This document shows positions 8,662 through 16,953 of a stretch of DNA of 64,000 nt, piece by piece (position 1 is the stretch's first letter; each line of letters starts with the position of its first letter). The notes under the pieces were generated by a model. It saw only the letters and a list, made by a program, of their open reading frames with translations, made no database searches and was not told the DNA's origin. A program made the translations under genes and the position numbers. The stretch is from Deltaproteobacteria bacterium (GTDB taxonomy: Bacteria > Desulfobacterota > Desulfobacteria > Desulfobacterales > B30-G6), in assembly GCA_022340465.1 (NCBI GenBank), contig JAJDNW010000100.1:30884-94883 (forward strand), in the 5' to 3' direction.

Positions 8662-10317
8662 ATGTACAGAAACCTGAGAATAAAGATCATTTGCCTGACC
8701 CTGATGGTCTCCGTCGCCCCCCTGGTCATTTTGGGAGGGGTGATCTACCAGCAATTTTCCGAGGTGTGCGAACAGAAGGTCAGGGATCAGATCCGGCAGC
8801 TGGCCAGGAGTCAAAGCAACGCCATCGATGTCTTTTTGAGGGAACGCACCAACATCCTGATGACCATCGTCAACACCCATACCATCGACGAGCTGAGCCG
8901 GCAGGCAGACCTCTCGCGCCTCTTCAACGTTCTGACCCGCCAGACCCAGGGGCTTGGGCTCATCGACATCGGCATCATCGGCGAAGACGGCAGCCATCTG
9001 GCATACGTCGGCCCCTACGACCTCGCCGGTTTGAACTATGCCCAGCAGCCCTGGTTTGGCATTACCATGAACAAGGGCAGCTATATCAGCGATGTCTATC
9101 TGGGTTTCAGGCAGCTTCCTCACTTCATCATCGCCGTCCGCGGCCATACCGGCTATCGTCACTGGATCCTCAGAGCCACCATCGATTCCGACGTTTTCAA
9201 CAGTCTGGTGCGAACGGCGCAGGCGGGCAAAACAGCTGACGCCTTTATCCTCAACCGCGCCGGCGTCTACCAGACTCAGCCCCGCTTCGAAGGCACCATC
9301 CTGGAGGCATCCGCACTGGATCCCAGGACGTTCGGCGAGGGCACCACCCTGATGGATCCCCCTCCCAGTGGTATGCGTACCGCCTTTATTGCGGGATCCT
9401 GGCTCAAGAACGGTGAGTGGTTGTTTGTCGCCACGCAGCAAACCTGTGACGAAGCCGGCTGGTTGGCCAGGGCCCGCAGCCGGGAAATTGCGATCATCAT
9501 TACCGGCTGCCTGGCGATCGTCCTGGCGACCATTCTGATCGTTCACATGACGGTCAACCGGCTCGAAAAGACTGACAGGGAAAGGGACCGCCTGACATCG
9601 CAGCTGCAGCAAAGCGACAAGCTGGCCGCCCTGGGAAAAATGGCTGCCGGCATCGCCCACGAGATCAACAACCCCCTGGCGGTGATCGGCGAAAATGCAG
9701 GCTGGATCAAAGACCTTCTCGCTGAAGAAGAGTTGAGAACCAGTCCGAACTTTCTCGAGTTCGAAAAATCGGCGGAAAAGATCGAAACCCACGTGGAAAG
9801 GGCACGCAAAATAACCCATAACATGCTCGGTTTTGCGCGGCGCATGGAACCACGGCTGGATGACGTGGACGTCAACCACACCCTTGACGAAGTCATCAGC
9901 CTTCTGGAAAATCACGCCCGCACCAACAACATCGAAATACAGACCGTTTTCCACGAAAACCTGCCTGTCATCGCCAGCGACCAGTCCCAGCTTCAACAGG
10001 TGTTTTTGAATTTGATGAACAATGCCATCGACGCCATCGGCAAGGACGGGCTGATCGACGTCCTGACCCGGCCCCGTGAAGACACCATCGAAGTGGAAAT
10101 CCGGGACGACGGCCCCGGCATCCCCAAAGGGTCGGAAGCAAAGATTTTCGACCCCTTTTATACCACCAAGCACAACGGCAAGGGGACGGGGCTGGGGCTT
10201 TCCATCACCTACAGCATCATCGAAAAAATGGGCGGCAGTATTCGTTTCGAACGCCGGGAACCGCGCGGCACGGCTTTTTTCGTCAATATCCCCGTCATTA
10301 TTCCAGAAAAAAAATAA
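8662..10317 (+). CDS. Membrane sensor histidine kinase with dCache domain
   Basis: A 551-aa kinase of the same build as the one at 1602: TM1 near residues 10-30, a dCache sensor with LGFRQLPHFIIAV, TM2 near residues 275-295, H-box [11 protein letters not shown] with His333, N box NNAIDAI, G1 DDGPGI, F box FYTTKH, G2 GTGLGLS. The receiver gene starts 14 bases after its stop. It lies in the same direction as the SLC13 transporters, so an organic acid or its transport state is a plausible signal (inference). Confidence 0.93.
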   Translation: MYRNLRIKIICLTLMVSVAPLVILGGVIYQQFSEVCEQKVRDQIRQLARSQSNAIDVFLRERTNILMTIVNTHTIDELSRQADLSRLFNVLTRQTQGLGLIDIGIIGEDGSHLAYVGPYDLAGLNYAQQPWFGITMNKGSYISDVYLGFRQLPHFIIAVRGHTGYRHWILRATIDSDVFNSLVRTAQAGKTADAFILNRAGVYQTQPRFEGTILEASALDPRTFGEGTTLMDPPPSGMRTAFIAGSWLKNGEWLFVATQQTCDEAGWLARARSREIAIIITGCLAIVLATILIVHMTVNRLEKTDRERDRLTSQLQQSDKLAALGKMAAGIAHEINNPLAVIGENAGWIKDLLAEEELRTSPNFLEFEKSAEKIETHVERARKITHNMLGFARRMEPRLDDVDVNHTLDEVISLLENHARTNNIEIQTVFHENLPVIASDQSQLQQVFLNLMNNAIDAIGKDGLIDVLTRPREDTIEVEIRDDGPGIPKGSEAKIFDPFYTTKHNGKGTGLGLSITYSIIEKMGGSIRFERREPRGTAFFVNIPVIIPEKK

Positions 10318-10330
10318 GGAGAAAGCGACC

Positions 10331-10795
10331 ATGGACATGTTTCGAATTTTAGTCGTCGACGATGAGATCGATTTCCTCGAAACCATTATTAAGCGCCTGC
10401 AGAAAAGAGAGCTCGACGTCACCGGCGTCAAAAGCGGAGAAGAGGCCGTCGCAATGATCCGTGAAAAGATGTTCGACGTCGTGCTGCTGGATGTCAAGAT
10501 GCCGGGCGGTATGGACGGCATCGAAACGCTCCGGGAAATCAAAAAAATCAAGCCCTTGACCGAAGTGGTGCTGCTGACCGGACACGCCTCGGTGGAAACC
10601 AGCATCGAAGGGATGAAACTGGGCGCCTTCGACTACCTGCTGAAACCCATCAAGATAGAAGAACTGATGATGAAGCTGGCGGCCGCTTTTCAGCGCAAGG
10701 ACACCCAGGACCAGAAAATCCGCAGTGCCAAGATCAAGGAATTGACGCGGTACCCGGGCAGGGTGTTCGACCAGATCAAGAAAAACGGCGCATAA
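10331..10795 (+). CDS. Stand-alone response regulator receiver
   Basis: A 154-aa CheY-like protein with D10/D11, phospho-acceptor D54, LLTGHAS and LLKPI. The loop after the phospho-acceptor reads KMPGGMDG, one residue longer than the KMPGMDG of its relatives here. A basic tail of about 30 residues follows the domain. ATG 10331 has AAGGAGA upstream; the frame opens earlier inside the kinase gene, but that is an out-of-frame extension. It is probably the cognate partner of the kinase at 8662. Confidence 0.93.
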   Translation: MDMFRILVVDDEIDFLETIIKRLQKRELDVTGVKSGEEAVAMIREKMFDVVLLDVKMPGGMDGIETLREIKKIKPLTEVVLLTGHASVETSIEGMKLGAFDYLLKPIKIEELMMKLAAAFQRKDTQDQKIRSAKIKELTRYPGRVFDQIKKNGA

Positions 10796-10923
10796 AATCC
10801 GTTCTTCTGTCTGATTTTCGAGAGGGGGAATCAGGTCGTTGGCTGCCGTGGAAACGGTTGACTGCTGATGCCCCTTCTTCACACAAGAAAATGAATTTCC
10901 CCCGCAGTTTTTTTGAAGCAATT

Positions 10924-10950
10924 AAAAAAAGCCGGGTCGTTTGACCCGGC
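10924..10950 (-). terminator. Intrinsic terminator of the PEP-CTERM gene
   Basis: GCCGGGTC and GACCCGGC form an 8-bp perfect stem with loop GTTT, flanked by seven A on the plus strand. Read on the minus strand this is a GC stem followed by a U-run, about 170 bases after the stop of the gene at 11122. The other side lacks a T-run, so it works mainly for the minus strand. The interval 10796-10923 holds nothing recognisable. Confidence 0.8.
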
Positions 10951-11121
10951 TCATGCGCCTTTGAAAACGATCGGCTAACTTTGTCAAACGGTGCGCCGGT
11001 CTTTGCCCGTCCGTCGATCGTGCATTCTTCGTTCAGGAATATGCACGGCACAGCTGAACTGCCGCTGATCGGCACCCGATCGTCTGCCTCCATTATCAAA
11101 AAGCGAGTTTCTGTTCACGGT

Positions 11122-11721
11122 TTAGTTTCTCCTAAAGCGATTTCTGCCGATACCGGCCAGGCCGACAAGGCCTGTGCCGATGAGGAAAAGGGTCGCCGGT
11201 TCGGGTACCGACGGTGGTGGGTCATTACTTCTATCATCTCTGGAGGAGAAATTATAGAGAGAGATGTGAGAAAGCCCATACTGACCATCTTCAGTAAAAT
11301 ACTCTGGCAATACCACATCACCAACAAAACCTTCGCCGAGATACCAGACCCAGGACCCGGCATTCCCGGCATCGTATTTGCCAAGAACGTAGGAAAATCC
11401 GGTCGCGTCGATTTCACTATCGAAGCCCGCATCCTCACTTTGTTCTTTGACGGCATCAGTCAAGACCGCTGTCGGGAATTCGACGTCGAGATCGCTGCCA
11501 ATCCGGTTGTATGTTTCGGTTCCGATAACAGTGTCACCCTGTCCATCACTCAAGGTTATCAGATAATTGACGTAGTCTACCTCATTTTCTGGATTGGAAG
11601 GGATCCCATCGTTAATGAGACCAACATAGGCGTCATCCCCAAAACTCAGGGCGGAAGCGCTGGTTACTGAAAACAGCGCAAAAAGTATAGAGGCAACAAG
11701 TGCCATATAAAATTTTCTCAT
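11122..11721 (-). CDS. PEP-CTERM sorting-signal protein
   Basis: A 199-aa exported protein. An N-terminal signal peptide (MRKFYMALVASILFALF..., Ala-rich cleavage near residue 24) is followed by an acidic mature region of about 145 residues that I do not recognise. The end is a textbook PEP-CTERM tripartite signal: VPEPATLFLIGTGLVGLAG followed by an Arg-rich tail. In the known system an exosortase removes this tail and the protein goes to the envelope or the extracellular matrix. No exosortase is in the window. AAAGGAGG lies before the ATG. It is monocistronic, with its own terminator and an AT-rich upstream region. Confidence 0.9.
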   Translation of the reverse strand: MRKFYMALVASILFALFSVTSASALSFGDDAYVGLINDGIPSNPENEVDYVNYLITLSDGQGDTVIGTETYNRIGSDLDVEFPTAVLTDAVKEQSEDAGFDSEIDATGFSYVLGKYDAGNAGSWVWYLGEGFVGDVVLPEYFTEDGQYGLSHISLYNFSSRDDRSNDPPPSVPEPATLFLIGTGLVGLAGIGRNRFRRN

Positions 11722-11780
11722 TTTGGACCTCCTTTCACAACGTTTTGTAACGTTTGCTTTCAGGATGCGGCAGGCTTAAC

Positions 11781-11793
11781 ACCACATCGTGGT
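11781..11793. promoter_or_regulatory. Palindromic operator candidate, proximal copy
   Basis: ACCACATCGTGGT is a 5+3+5 palindrome 60 bp upstream of the PEP-CTERM start. A second copy of the ACCAC-N3-GTGG type lies at 11936. On the minus strand a weak sigma-54-like GG-N10-GC (11784 to 11769) overlaps its edge. Confidence 0.5.
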
Positions 11794-11935
11794 ACTATAT
11801 GACAGCAAGAAACGGGCCAACAATTATATATATTCAGATAGTAATGATTTTAATGGGTTACGTTTTTTCCGATACGGACAGATGGAAAATTGTGAAAAAC
11901 AGATAATAAATTCTATCACCTAAATGCCACTATGT

Positions 11936-11948
11936 GGTATAAATAAAC
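11936..11948. promoter_or_regulatory. Palindromic operator candidate, distal copy
   Basis: GCCACTATGTGGT repeats the architecture of the site at 11781 with one mismatch in the outer arm; the centres are 155 bp apart. On the minus strand both copies start TACCAC and continue with a similar AT-rich stretch. Paired sites suggest a dimeric regulator, possibly with looping (inference). Confidence 0.45.
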
Positions 11949-12295
11949 ACCATTAATTGACCGCCAAGGGCTTTAAAGGGCGATTGGACGCGCTGCAACG
12001 GTTCGAAACTACGGAATCCCGATTTTTTGTCCGCGGGTTAAAATAATGAATGATTTCGAGGGCTAGAAAGTTTTTCGATGAGAAAGAGGCCGCATGCTAG
12101 GGAAAAATCCATGGCATGGTGTTCGCGATGACAATTGCCTCGCCCCAATACAGTTTGCGCTGAAAAAAGACAAATAAGGTAAACACAAGCGCAAGAAATA
12201 GATGCTCATGCAAGATAGGGTGAGGATATTCCTTACAGGATCTCCGTTTATTTTGTAAGACTTGAATAATGGCAATATATTGTCGGCGCTGGCGA
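11949..12295. other. AT-rich non-coding region
   Basis: This stretch between the PEP-CTERM control region and the acyl-CoA ligase terminator holds no convincing gene. A 70-codon frame on the minus strand (12063-12275) has no domain, no good ribosome-binding site and atypical composition. The base composition is lower in GC than in the neighbouring genes. Confidence 0.5.
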
Positions 12296-12318
12296 GCTAA
12301 CCCCGTCCAGGGGTTAGC
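12296..12318 (-). terminator. Hairpin after the acyl-CoA ligase gene
   Basis: GCTAACCCC and GGGGTTAGC make a perfect 9-bp stem around 5 bases, about 30 bases beyond the stop of the minus-strand ligase. A second small GC hairpin (GCCAGGGCCTGGC) abuts it. There is no clear U-run, so it may work as a weak or factor-assisted terminator. Confidence 0.5.
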
Positions 12319-12346
12319 CAGGGCCTGGCTATCCGGGGCAAGACAT

Positions 12347-13855
12347 TTAGTTGAATTGTTTTCTCAATTCCGTTTTCAATATTTTACCCGTAGGTGTCCT
12401 GGGTAACGCATCCGTGACCACCACGGATTTGGGAATTTTGAATTTTCCAATCTTGCCCTGACACCACTCGATCAATTCTTCTTCGGTCAGTGTCTGCCCT
12501 GCCTGAACAACCACGATGGCCTTGACGGCTTCACCCCATTTTTCGTGGGGATAACCGATAACCCCCACATCGACGACTTTGGGATGGTTTAACAGGGCAT
12601 CTTCGATTTCCGCCGGATAAATATTTTCACCACCGGAAATGATCATGTCCTTTTTGCGGTCAAGGATATAGAGAAATCCGTCCGCGTCCATTTTGGCGAC
12701 ATCACCGGTATGCAGCCAACCGTCTTTTATGGCGTCATCCGTCTCTTCAGGCCGGTTCAGGTATCCCTTCATCATGTTGGGTGCTCGCAACAAGACTTCG
12801 CCTTTCTCTCCCGGCGGCAGATCCTGCCCGTTGTAATCGACCACACGCACCTCGGTATGAAAAAAGGGCCGCCCGCAGGACCCGACTTTTTCAATCGCAT
12901 TTTCGGAATCCAGCACCGTGCCGGTGTTGCATTCGGTCAGGCCATAAAGCTGGCGCACTTCGATACCGCTGGCTTGATATTCTTTAATTAAGGTTACGGG
13001 GACCGGAGCGGCGTACACCAGGATAGTTTTAACAGAACTCCAGTCATATTTTTCAAAATCAGGTACAAGTTTCAGAAAATCCAGGAGCTGGGGGACTGAA
13101 CCGAAACCGCTAACCTTTTCTTCTTCGATAAGCTCGAGAAAACGTTGAGGATCCAAAGTTCTCAGCAGGACCACTTTTCCACCCGAGTGAACGACCCAGG
13201 GCGGACCCGCCAGAGCACCGATATGAAAAAGCGGCAAAGCGATTAAGGATGTATTTCCGATATCCAGTCCCAGCGTGCACATAAGATTTACCGAGTTCCA
13301 GTAATAGTACGCGTGGGTAAGTTCGGCGCCTTTTGGCCTTCCGGTCGTTCCGGATGTATACAGTATAGTTAAGGTGTCATCGTCGCCGCCGACGATTTGC
13401 GGTTCCCCGTCGGGTGCGTCACCGATCAACGTTTCGTACGATTTGGCCCAATCCGGTGGATTCTCGGAAATAGCGATGAAATCTTTGGTGGGGATGTCAC
13501 TGCGGATGGAGTCGACCACCTCCGCGTACTCCGGACCGAATACAAGTACCTTTGAATCGGAATCTGACAGGATGTACTGTATTTCAGGACCTGCCAGACG
13601 GTAGTTGACCGGCACCAGGATGGCCCCGATTTTACCCAATCCAAAATACATATCGTAATATTCCGGCTCGTTGAAAGCCAGTATGCCTATGCGGTCACCA
13701 TGTCCGATGCCCAGAGCTGTCATGGCATTGGCCAGGCGGTTGGCGCGATCGTTTAGGTCTTGATAGGTGCGGCGGACATCCTCACAGACCAATCCCTCTC
13801 TGCCGGGAGTTATTCGTGAACGTCTGGTTAAAAAATCTCCGATGTTTATTTTCAT
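12347..13855 (-). CDS. AMP-forming acyl-CoA synthetase
   Basis: A 502-aa member of the ANL (acyl/aryl-CoA synthetase) superfamily, which makes acyl-AMP and then acyl-CoA from a carboxylic acid, ATP and CoA. Motifs in order: P-loop-like LYTSGTTGRPKG, YGLTECNTG, the hinge region WLHTGDVAKMDADG, DRKKDMIISGGENIYP, and the C-terminal catalytic Lys in PRTPTGKILK. The length is normal. The substrate class (medium/long chain or aryl) cannot be read directly. The ATG is preceded by AAAGGGGG. It is followed on the same strand by no gene; the aminotransferase gene lies 353 bp upstream and is probably a separate unit. Confidence 0.92.
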   Translation of the reverse strand: MKINIGDFLTRRSRITPGREGLVCEDVRRTYQDLNDRANRLANAMTALGIGHGDRIGILAFNEPEYYDMYFGLGKIGAILVPVNYRLAGPEIQYILSDSDSKVLVFGPEYAEVVDSIRSDIPTKDFIAISENPPDWAKSYETLIGDAPDGEPQIVGGDDDTLTILYTSGTTGRPKGAELTHAYYYWNSVNLMCTLGLDIGNTSLIALPLFHIGALAGPPWVVHSGGKVVLLRTLDPQRFLELIEEEKVSGFGSVPQLLDFLKLVPDFEKYDWSSVKTILVYAAPVPVTLIKEYQASGIEVRQLYGLTECNTGTVLDSENAIEKVGSCGRPFFHTEVRVVDYNGQDLPPGEKGEVLLRAPNMMKGYLNRPEETDDAIKDGWLHTGDVAKMDADGFLYILDRKKDMIISGGENIYPAEIEDALLNHPKVVDVGVIGYPHEKWGEAVKAIVVVQAGQTLTEEELIEWCQGKIGKFKIPKSVVVTDALPRTPTGKILKTELRKQFN

Positions 13856-14208
13856 AGTTTCCCCCTTTCATTGTAATAACGAAATTACCATAACGTCAGC
13901 AGACGGTATGACTCTCGATTTACGGGTGACTTTTTCTTCGAGAGACATGAGATCACCTTCGTAAGGCAAAGGCCGATTGCATTCTCCTTGATTGGTATCT
14001 CAATAGAGGGATGTTGTTTGGATACCGCTGGAGCAGGCAAATACTAAATCCCAATTAATCTATTTTCAACAAAACAAGGGGGTCAAGGATTCAAGGATCC
14101 GAGGGTATGACCTTAGAGGTCAGAGGTCACAGGCGTATGGCAGGGTTGAAACCCTGCGCTACACAGCCGTAAGCTATATGCTATGTAGACCAGGATGTCA
14201 ACACGTCA
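13856..14208. other. Intergenic region with short repeats
   Basis: No gene is seen. It contains the leader of the ligase gene, a tract with near-direct repeats of AGAGGTCA (about 14115-14130) and the GCAGGG palindrome at 14140. No sigma-54-type promoter was found on the minus strand, so the ligase probably uses a sigma-70-type promoter that I cannot place with confidence. Confidence 0.45.
14140..14157. repeat. GCAGGGTT palindrome
   Basis: GCAGGGTTGAAACCCTGC is an 8+2+8 perfect inverted repeat about 50 bases after the stop of the aminotransferase gene. It may end that transcript or be a dispersed intergenic palindrome. There is no T-run. Confidence 0.5.
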
Positions 14209-15417
14209 TCAAATTAGACTGGCCAACCGACGCACCCCTTCTATAATTTGTTTTTCATTGCAATAGGAAAAATTGAACCGCAGTGCATTATTCTTCATCG
14301 ATCCTTGCGGATAAAATTTGCTTCCCGGAATAAAGGCTACCTTATTTTCTACCGCACGGGTGAACAAAGCATCTGTGTCGACAGACTCATCAAGCGTGAC
14401 CCAGACAAATATTCCGCCTTCGGGATCTGTCCATTGCGCGTGGCCGGACATATATACTTCGAGGGCCTTGACCATAGCATCTCTGCGCGGGCGATATAAA
14501 TCGATAACTCTCTGGATCTGTTCTTGCATGTGGCCCTGCTCTATAAAACGCGCGGCCACACGCTGCGTAACACCTTCGGGACTTACCACGCTTTTCTGGG
14601 CCCACTTCACCATCGGTTTCGTTATTTCCGGAGGGCCGGATACAAATCCAAGTCGCAGCCCAGGGCCTAATATTTTAGAAAAAGACTTGGCAATGGTTAC
14701 AAGCTTGGACTCGTTGAATTCGGTTCGGGCCAATTCCCACAGCGTACAGATATCTTCTCCGTGAAAGCGCAGTTCCCGATACGGTTGATCTTCGAGAATA
14801 GGGACCTCATATGTCAGGGCTGTCTCGATCACCGCCCGTCTCCGGTCCAGATTCATGGTTCTCCCGGTGGGGTTTTGAAAGTCCGGGGTGGTATAGATAA
14901 ACTTAACTCTCTCACCGGTATGAAAAAGCTTTTCTATGCTTGCCTTCAAGCTGTCCGGCTTCATACCGAATTCATCCATTTCGATGCCGACTAGGCGGGC
15001 GCCACAGCTTTCCATGGCGGAAAAGGAACCCGGGAACCCGGGCGCTTCACAGATGATAATATCGCCCGGATCGATGAGCGTACGCGTGAAATGGTAGATC
15101 CCGCTGGTGGAACCAATGGTAATCATGATTTCATCGTCGGACAGATCGGGCACCCCCTCATACTTTTTCAGGGCGTTTTTCAATACACGATCCCCGTCGC
15201 TCGCACCGTACTGTAAAACATCATCCCCTTCGTGGGTGATGACACCTGAATACAGATCTCTAAACACGTCTTTGGGAAACGAAGCTGGACTGGGAAGGCC
15301 GCCGGCAAAGGATATCATATCCGGGACGCCCCTGGTCGTATTCAACATCTCCCGGATAAAAGAGTGCTGCATGCATGCTGTCATTTTCGAATAGAGTCTA
15401 TGTATCGCTTTGTCCAT
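14209..15417 (-). CDS. PLP-dependent aminotransferase, class I/II fold
   Basis: A 402-aa fold-type I aminotransferase similar to the 2-aminoadipate/aromatic (LysN/AroAT, [13 protein letters not shown]) group. The start carries SFAGGLPSPASFP, the cofactor ring Asp/Tyr region is around IYTTPDFQNPTG, and the Schiff-base Lys is in TIAKSFSKILGPGLRLGF. C-terminal motifs include EGGIFVWV and the Arg of LRFNFSYC, which binds the substrate carboxylate in this family. The amino-donor specificity is not determinable. The gene upstream on the same strand (FAD oxidase) ends only 55 bases away, so the two could be cotranscribed. Confidence 0.9.
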   Translation of the reverse strand: MDKAIHRLYSKMTACMQHSFIREMLNTTRGVPDMISFAGGLPSPASFPKDVFRDLYSGVITHEGDDVLQYGASDGDRVLKNALKKYEGVPDLSDDEIMITIGSTSGIYHFTRTLIDPGDIIICEAPGFPGSFSAMESCGARLVGIEMDEFGMKPDSLKASIEKLFHTGERVKFIYTTPDFQNPTGRTMNLDRRRAVIETALTYEVPILEDQPYRELRFHGEDICTLWELARTEFNESKLVTIAKSFSKILGPGLRLGFVSGPPEITKPMVKWAQKSVVSPEGVTQRVAARFIEQGHMQEQIQRVIDLYRPRRDAMVKALEVYMSGHAQWTDPEGGIFVWVTLDESVDTDALFTRAVENKVAFIPGSKFYPQGSMKNNALRFNFSYCNEKQIIEGVRRLASLI

Positions 15418-15471
15418 TCTATGGCCTCTCCCGCTTTATTTCCTGATAAAGGCGACCAGACCCGGATGCCG

Positions 15472-16953
15472 TCATGACAATAGCCCCGGTATGCCGGACA
15501 GATCGTTCAGCACAGGATCGATTCCCACTCGTCGAGCCAGATCGGAAGTAAACAGCCCGTCCGGGTCGAGTCGCTTTTTGATCGCCAAAAGTTCTTTGTA
15601 TCGCGGAAACACGCGGTAGAACTGTTCCGGACGCAGCACCTGATCCTTGGCAAGATGGATCTTGCCTCCCCTCCGAATGGTGGCCTCGATAAGTTGATCT
15701 ACGGCTTCCCGGCTGGCATCCATGTGGCGCTTTTTCGGGTGGAATTCAAAGTTGAGGCTGTAACCGTCTTCCGAAAAAGATATAAGGCAGTCATCCGGTT
15801 TGTGGGACCGCAGAATCGTCGTCACCGGGGGGCAGGGTGACGACTGGCAAATACCCATCAGTTCGACGATGGCCTCCCGCGCCTCTGACCTGGGAAACGT
15901 AAGCTGCACCGTGTAGCCGTGGGGTCCGCAGACCAGGTGGGCAGGTGGCACCGTAAAACTGGCCTCGAAGCCGAACCTGAGGAAGAGCTCTGTATTGGAA
16001 GAACGCCCGGTGGTCTCCAAAAACCGGCATCCGGCATAGTACATCTGGTTGAACGTATTCATCATGGGGCGCTGAAAATGCAGCATAAGCGACAGCAGGG
16101 GACCGAATTTTTCGTGAAGCGCGAGGCCGAACTCGCGGTGCTTTTCAAGGCGTTCGTAGCCTGCAGCAAGGATTTTCCGTCGTTGGGCCGGCGTATCCCG
16201 TCGCTCGACCCATTTGGCGGCATGGATCACGGAGCGCCCCACCCGGCTGCCTCTGGCGTAAGCATCCACCCAGACAACCGCCGCATCGTGTGATGTCTCG
16301 ACACGCGCAATTGTCTTTAGCATCTCGTCGACATCCGGCACGGGTATGCGGTCGATCCTGACAAAGGGAGATGGCACTGGACAAAGTTGCAGCGTCGCGT
16401 CTATGATGATACCGATGAGGCCTATACCCCCTAATACGGCATTGAAAAGCTCATGGGAACGGTCTATTTCAAGGGTGCTGCCGTCTGCCAGCATCAGGGT
16501 AAAGCGAACGACCTGATGGGCAAAACTGCCGTGGTGCCAGGCGTCCTTTCCGTTGACGTTGACACACATCGCTCCGGCAACGCTGGAGTGTGATTCGGTC
16601 GGACTCGCCGGCAGGTAGAGCCGGTGATGGTGAACCACCCGGTAAATATCGATGAGCCGGATGCCGGCCTCCACAGTGATCTGGGCCGCGTCGGCATTGA
16701 AGTCGAGTATCCGGTTCATGGCGCTCATGTCCATCAGCGCCTGGCCGTCGTTGAGTGCCAGATCACCATACCCGCGCCCCGCACCGCGTGCGCAGACAGT
16801 CATACCCTGTTTGCGGCAGTAGGCAAGCGCCTCGCGGCATTGCTCAATCGATGTCGGCTGCGCAACCAGAGAGCGCGTCTTCATCGAGCCCACTAGAGAC
16901 TCGAGCGCTTTCCATTTCATAAAGCCCGGTGGGCGTATCGTTCCAGAATTCAT
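15472..16953 (-). CDS. FAD-linked oxidase, DprE1 / aldonolactone oxidase-like
   Basis: A 493-aa VAO-type flavoprotein. The N-terminal FAD-binding half shows CARGAGRGYGDLAL, then PTESHSSVAGAM, VNGKDAWHHGSFAHQV and NAVLGGIGLIGII, which parallel the FAD-contact loops of decaprenylphosphoryl-ribose oxidase and sugar-lactone oxidases. The C-terminal half fits the aldonolactone-oxidase cap (KDQVLRPEQFYRVFPRY). The start at 16953 was chosen because it overlaps the stop of the GT9 gene by one base (TGATG), typical of translational coupling; an upstream in-frame start (17040) would lie within GT9. The pairing with a glycosyltransferase suggests oxidation of a lipid- or nucleotide-linked sugar in envelope synthesis (inference). 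Confidence 0.87.
   Translation of the reverse strand: MNSGTIRPPGFMKWKALESLVGSMKTRSLVAQPTSIEQCREALAYCRKQGMTVCARGAGRGYGDLALNDGQALMDMSAMNRILDFNADAAQITVEAGIRLIDIYRVVHHHRLYLPASPTESHSSVAGAMCVNVNGKDAWHHGSFAHQVVRFTLMLADGSTLEIDRSHELFNAVLGGIGLIGIIIDATLQLCPVPSPFVRIDRIPVPDVDEMLKTIARVETSHDAAVVWVDAYARGSRVGRSVIHAAKWVERRDTPAQRRKILAAGYERLEKHREFGLALHEKFGPLLSLMLHFQRPMMNTFNQMYYAGCRFLETTGRSSNTELFLRFGFEASFTVPPAHLVCGPHGYTVQLTFPRSEAREAIVELMGICQSSPCPPVTTILRSHKPDDCLISFSEDGYSLNFEFHPKKRHMDASREAVDQLIEATIRRGGKIHLAKDQVLRPEQFYRVFPRYKELLAIKKRLDPDGLFTSDLARRVGIDPVLNDLSGIPGLLS

Noticed and set aside
7978..10605. 875-codon open frame on the minus strand across the second kinase
   Set aside because: It is the antisense of three clear genes with intact motifs, has no domain and arises from the GC-rich codon bias of the real frame.
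11769..11784. Sigma-54 promoter for the PEP-CTERM gene (minus strand)
   Set aside because: Spacing is right, but the -24 (TGGTGT) and -12 (CTGC) flanks are poor; kept only as a remark in the finding.
12063..12275. 70-codon frame on the minus strand
   Set aside because: No ribosome-binding site, no domain, AT-rich region and odd composition.
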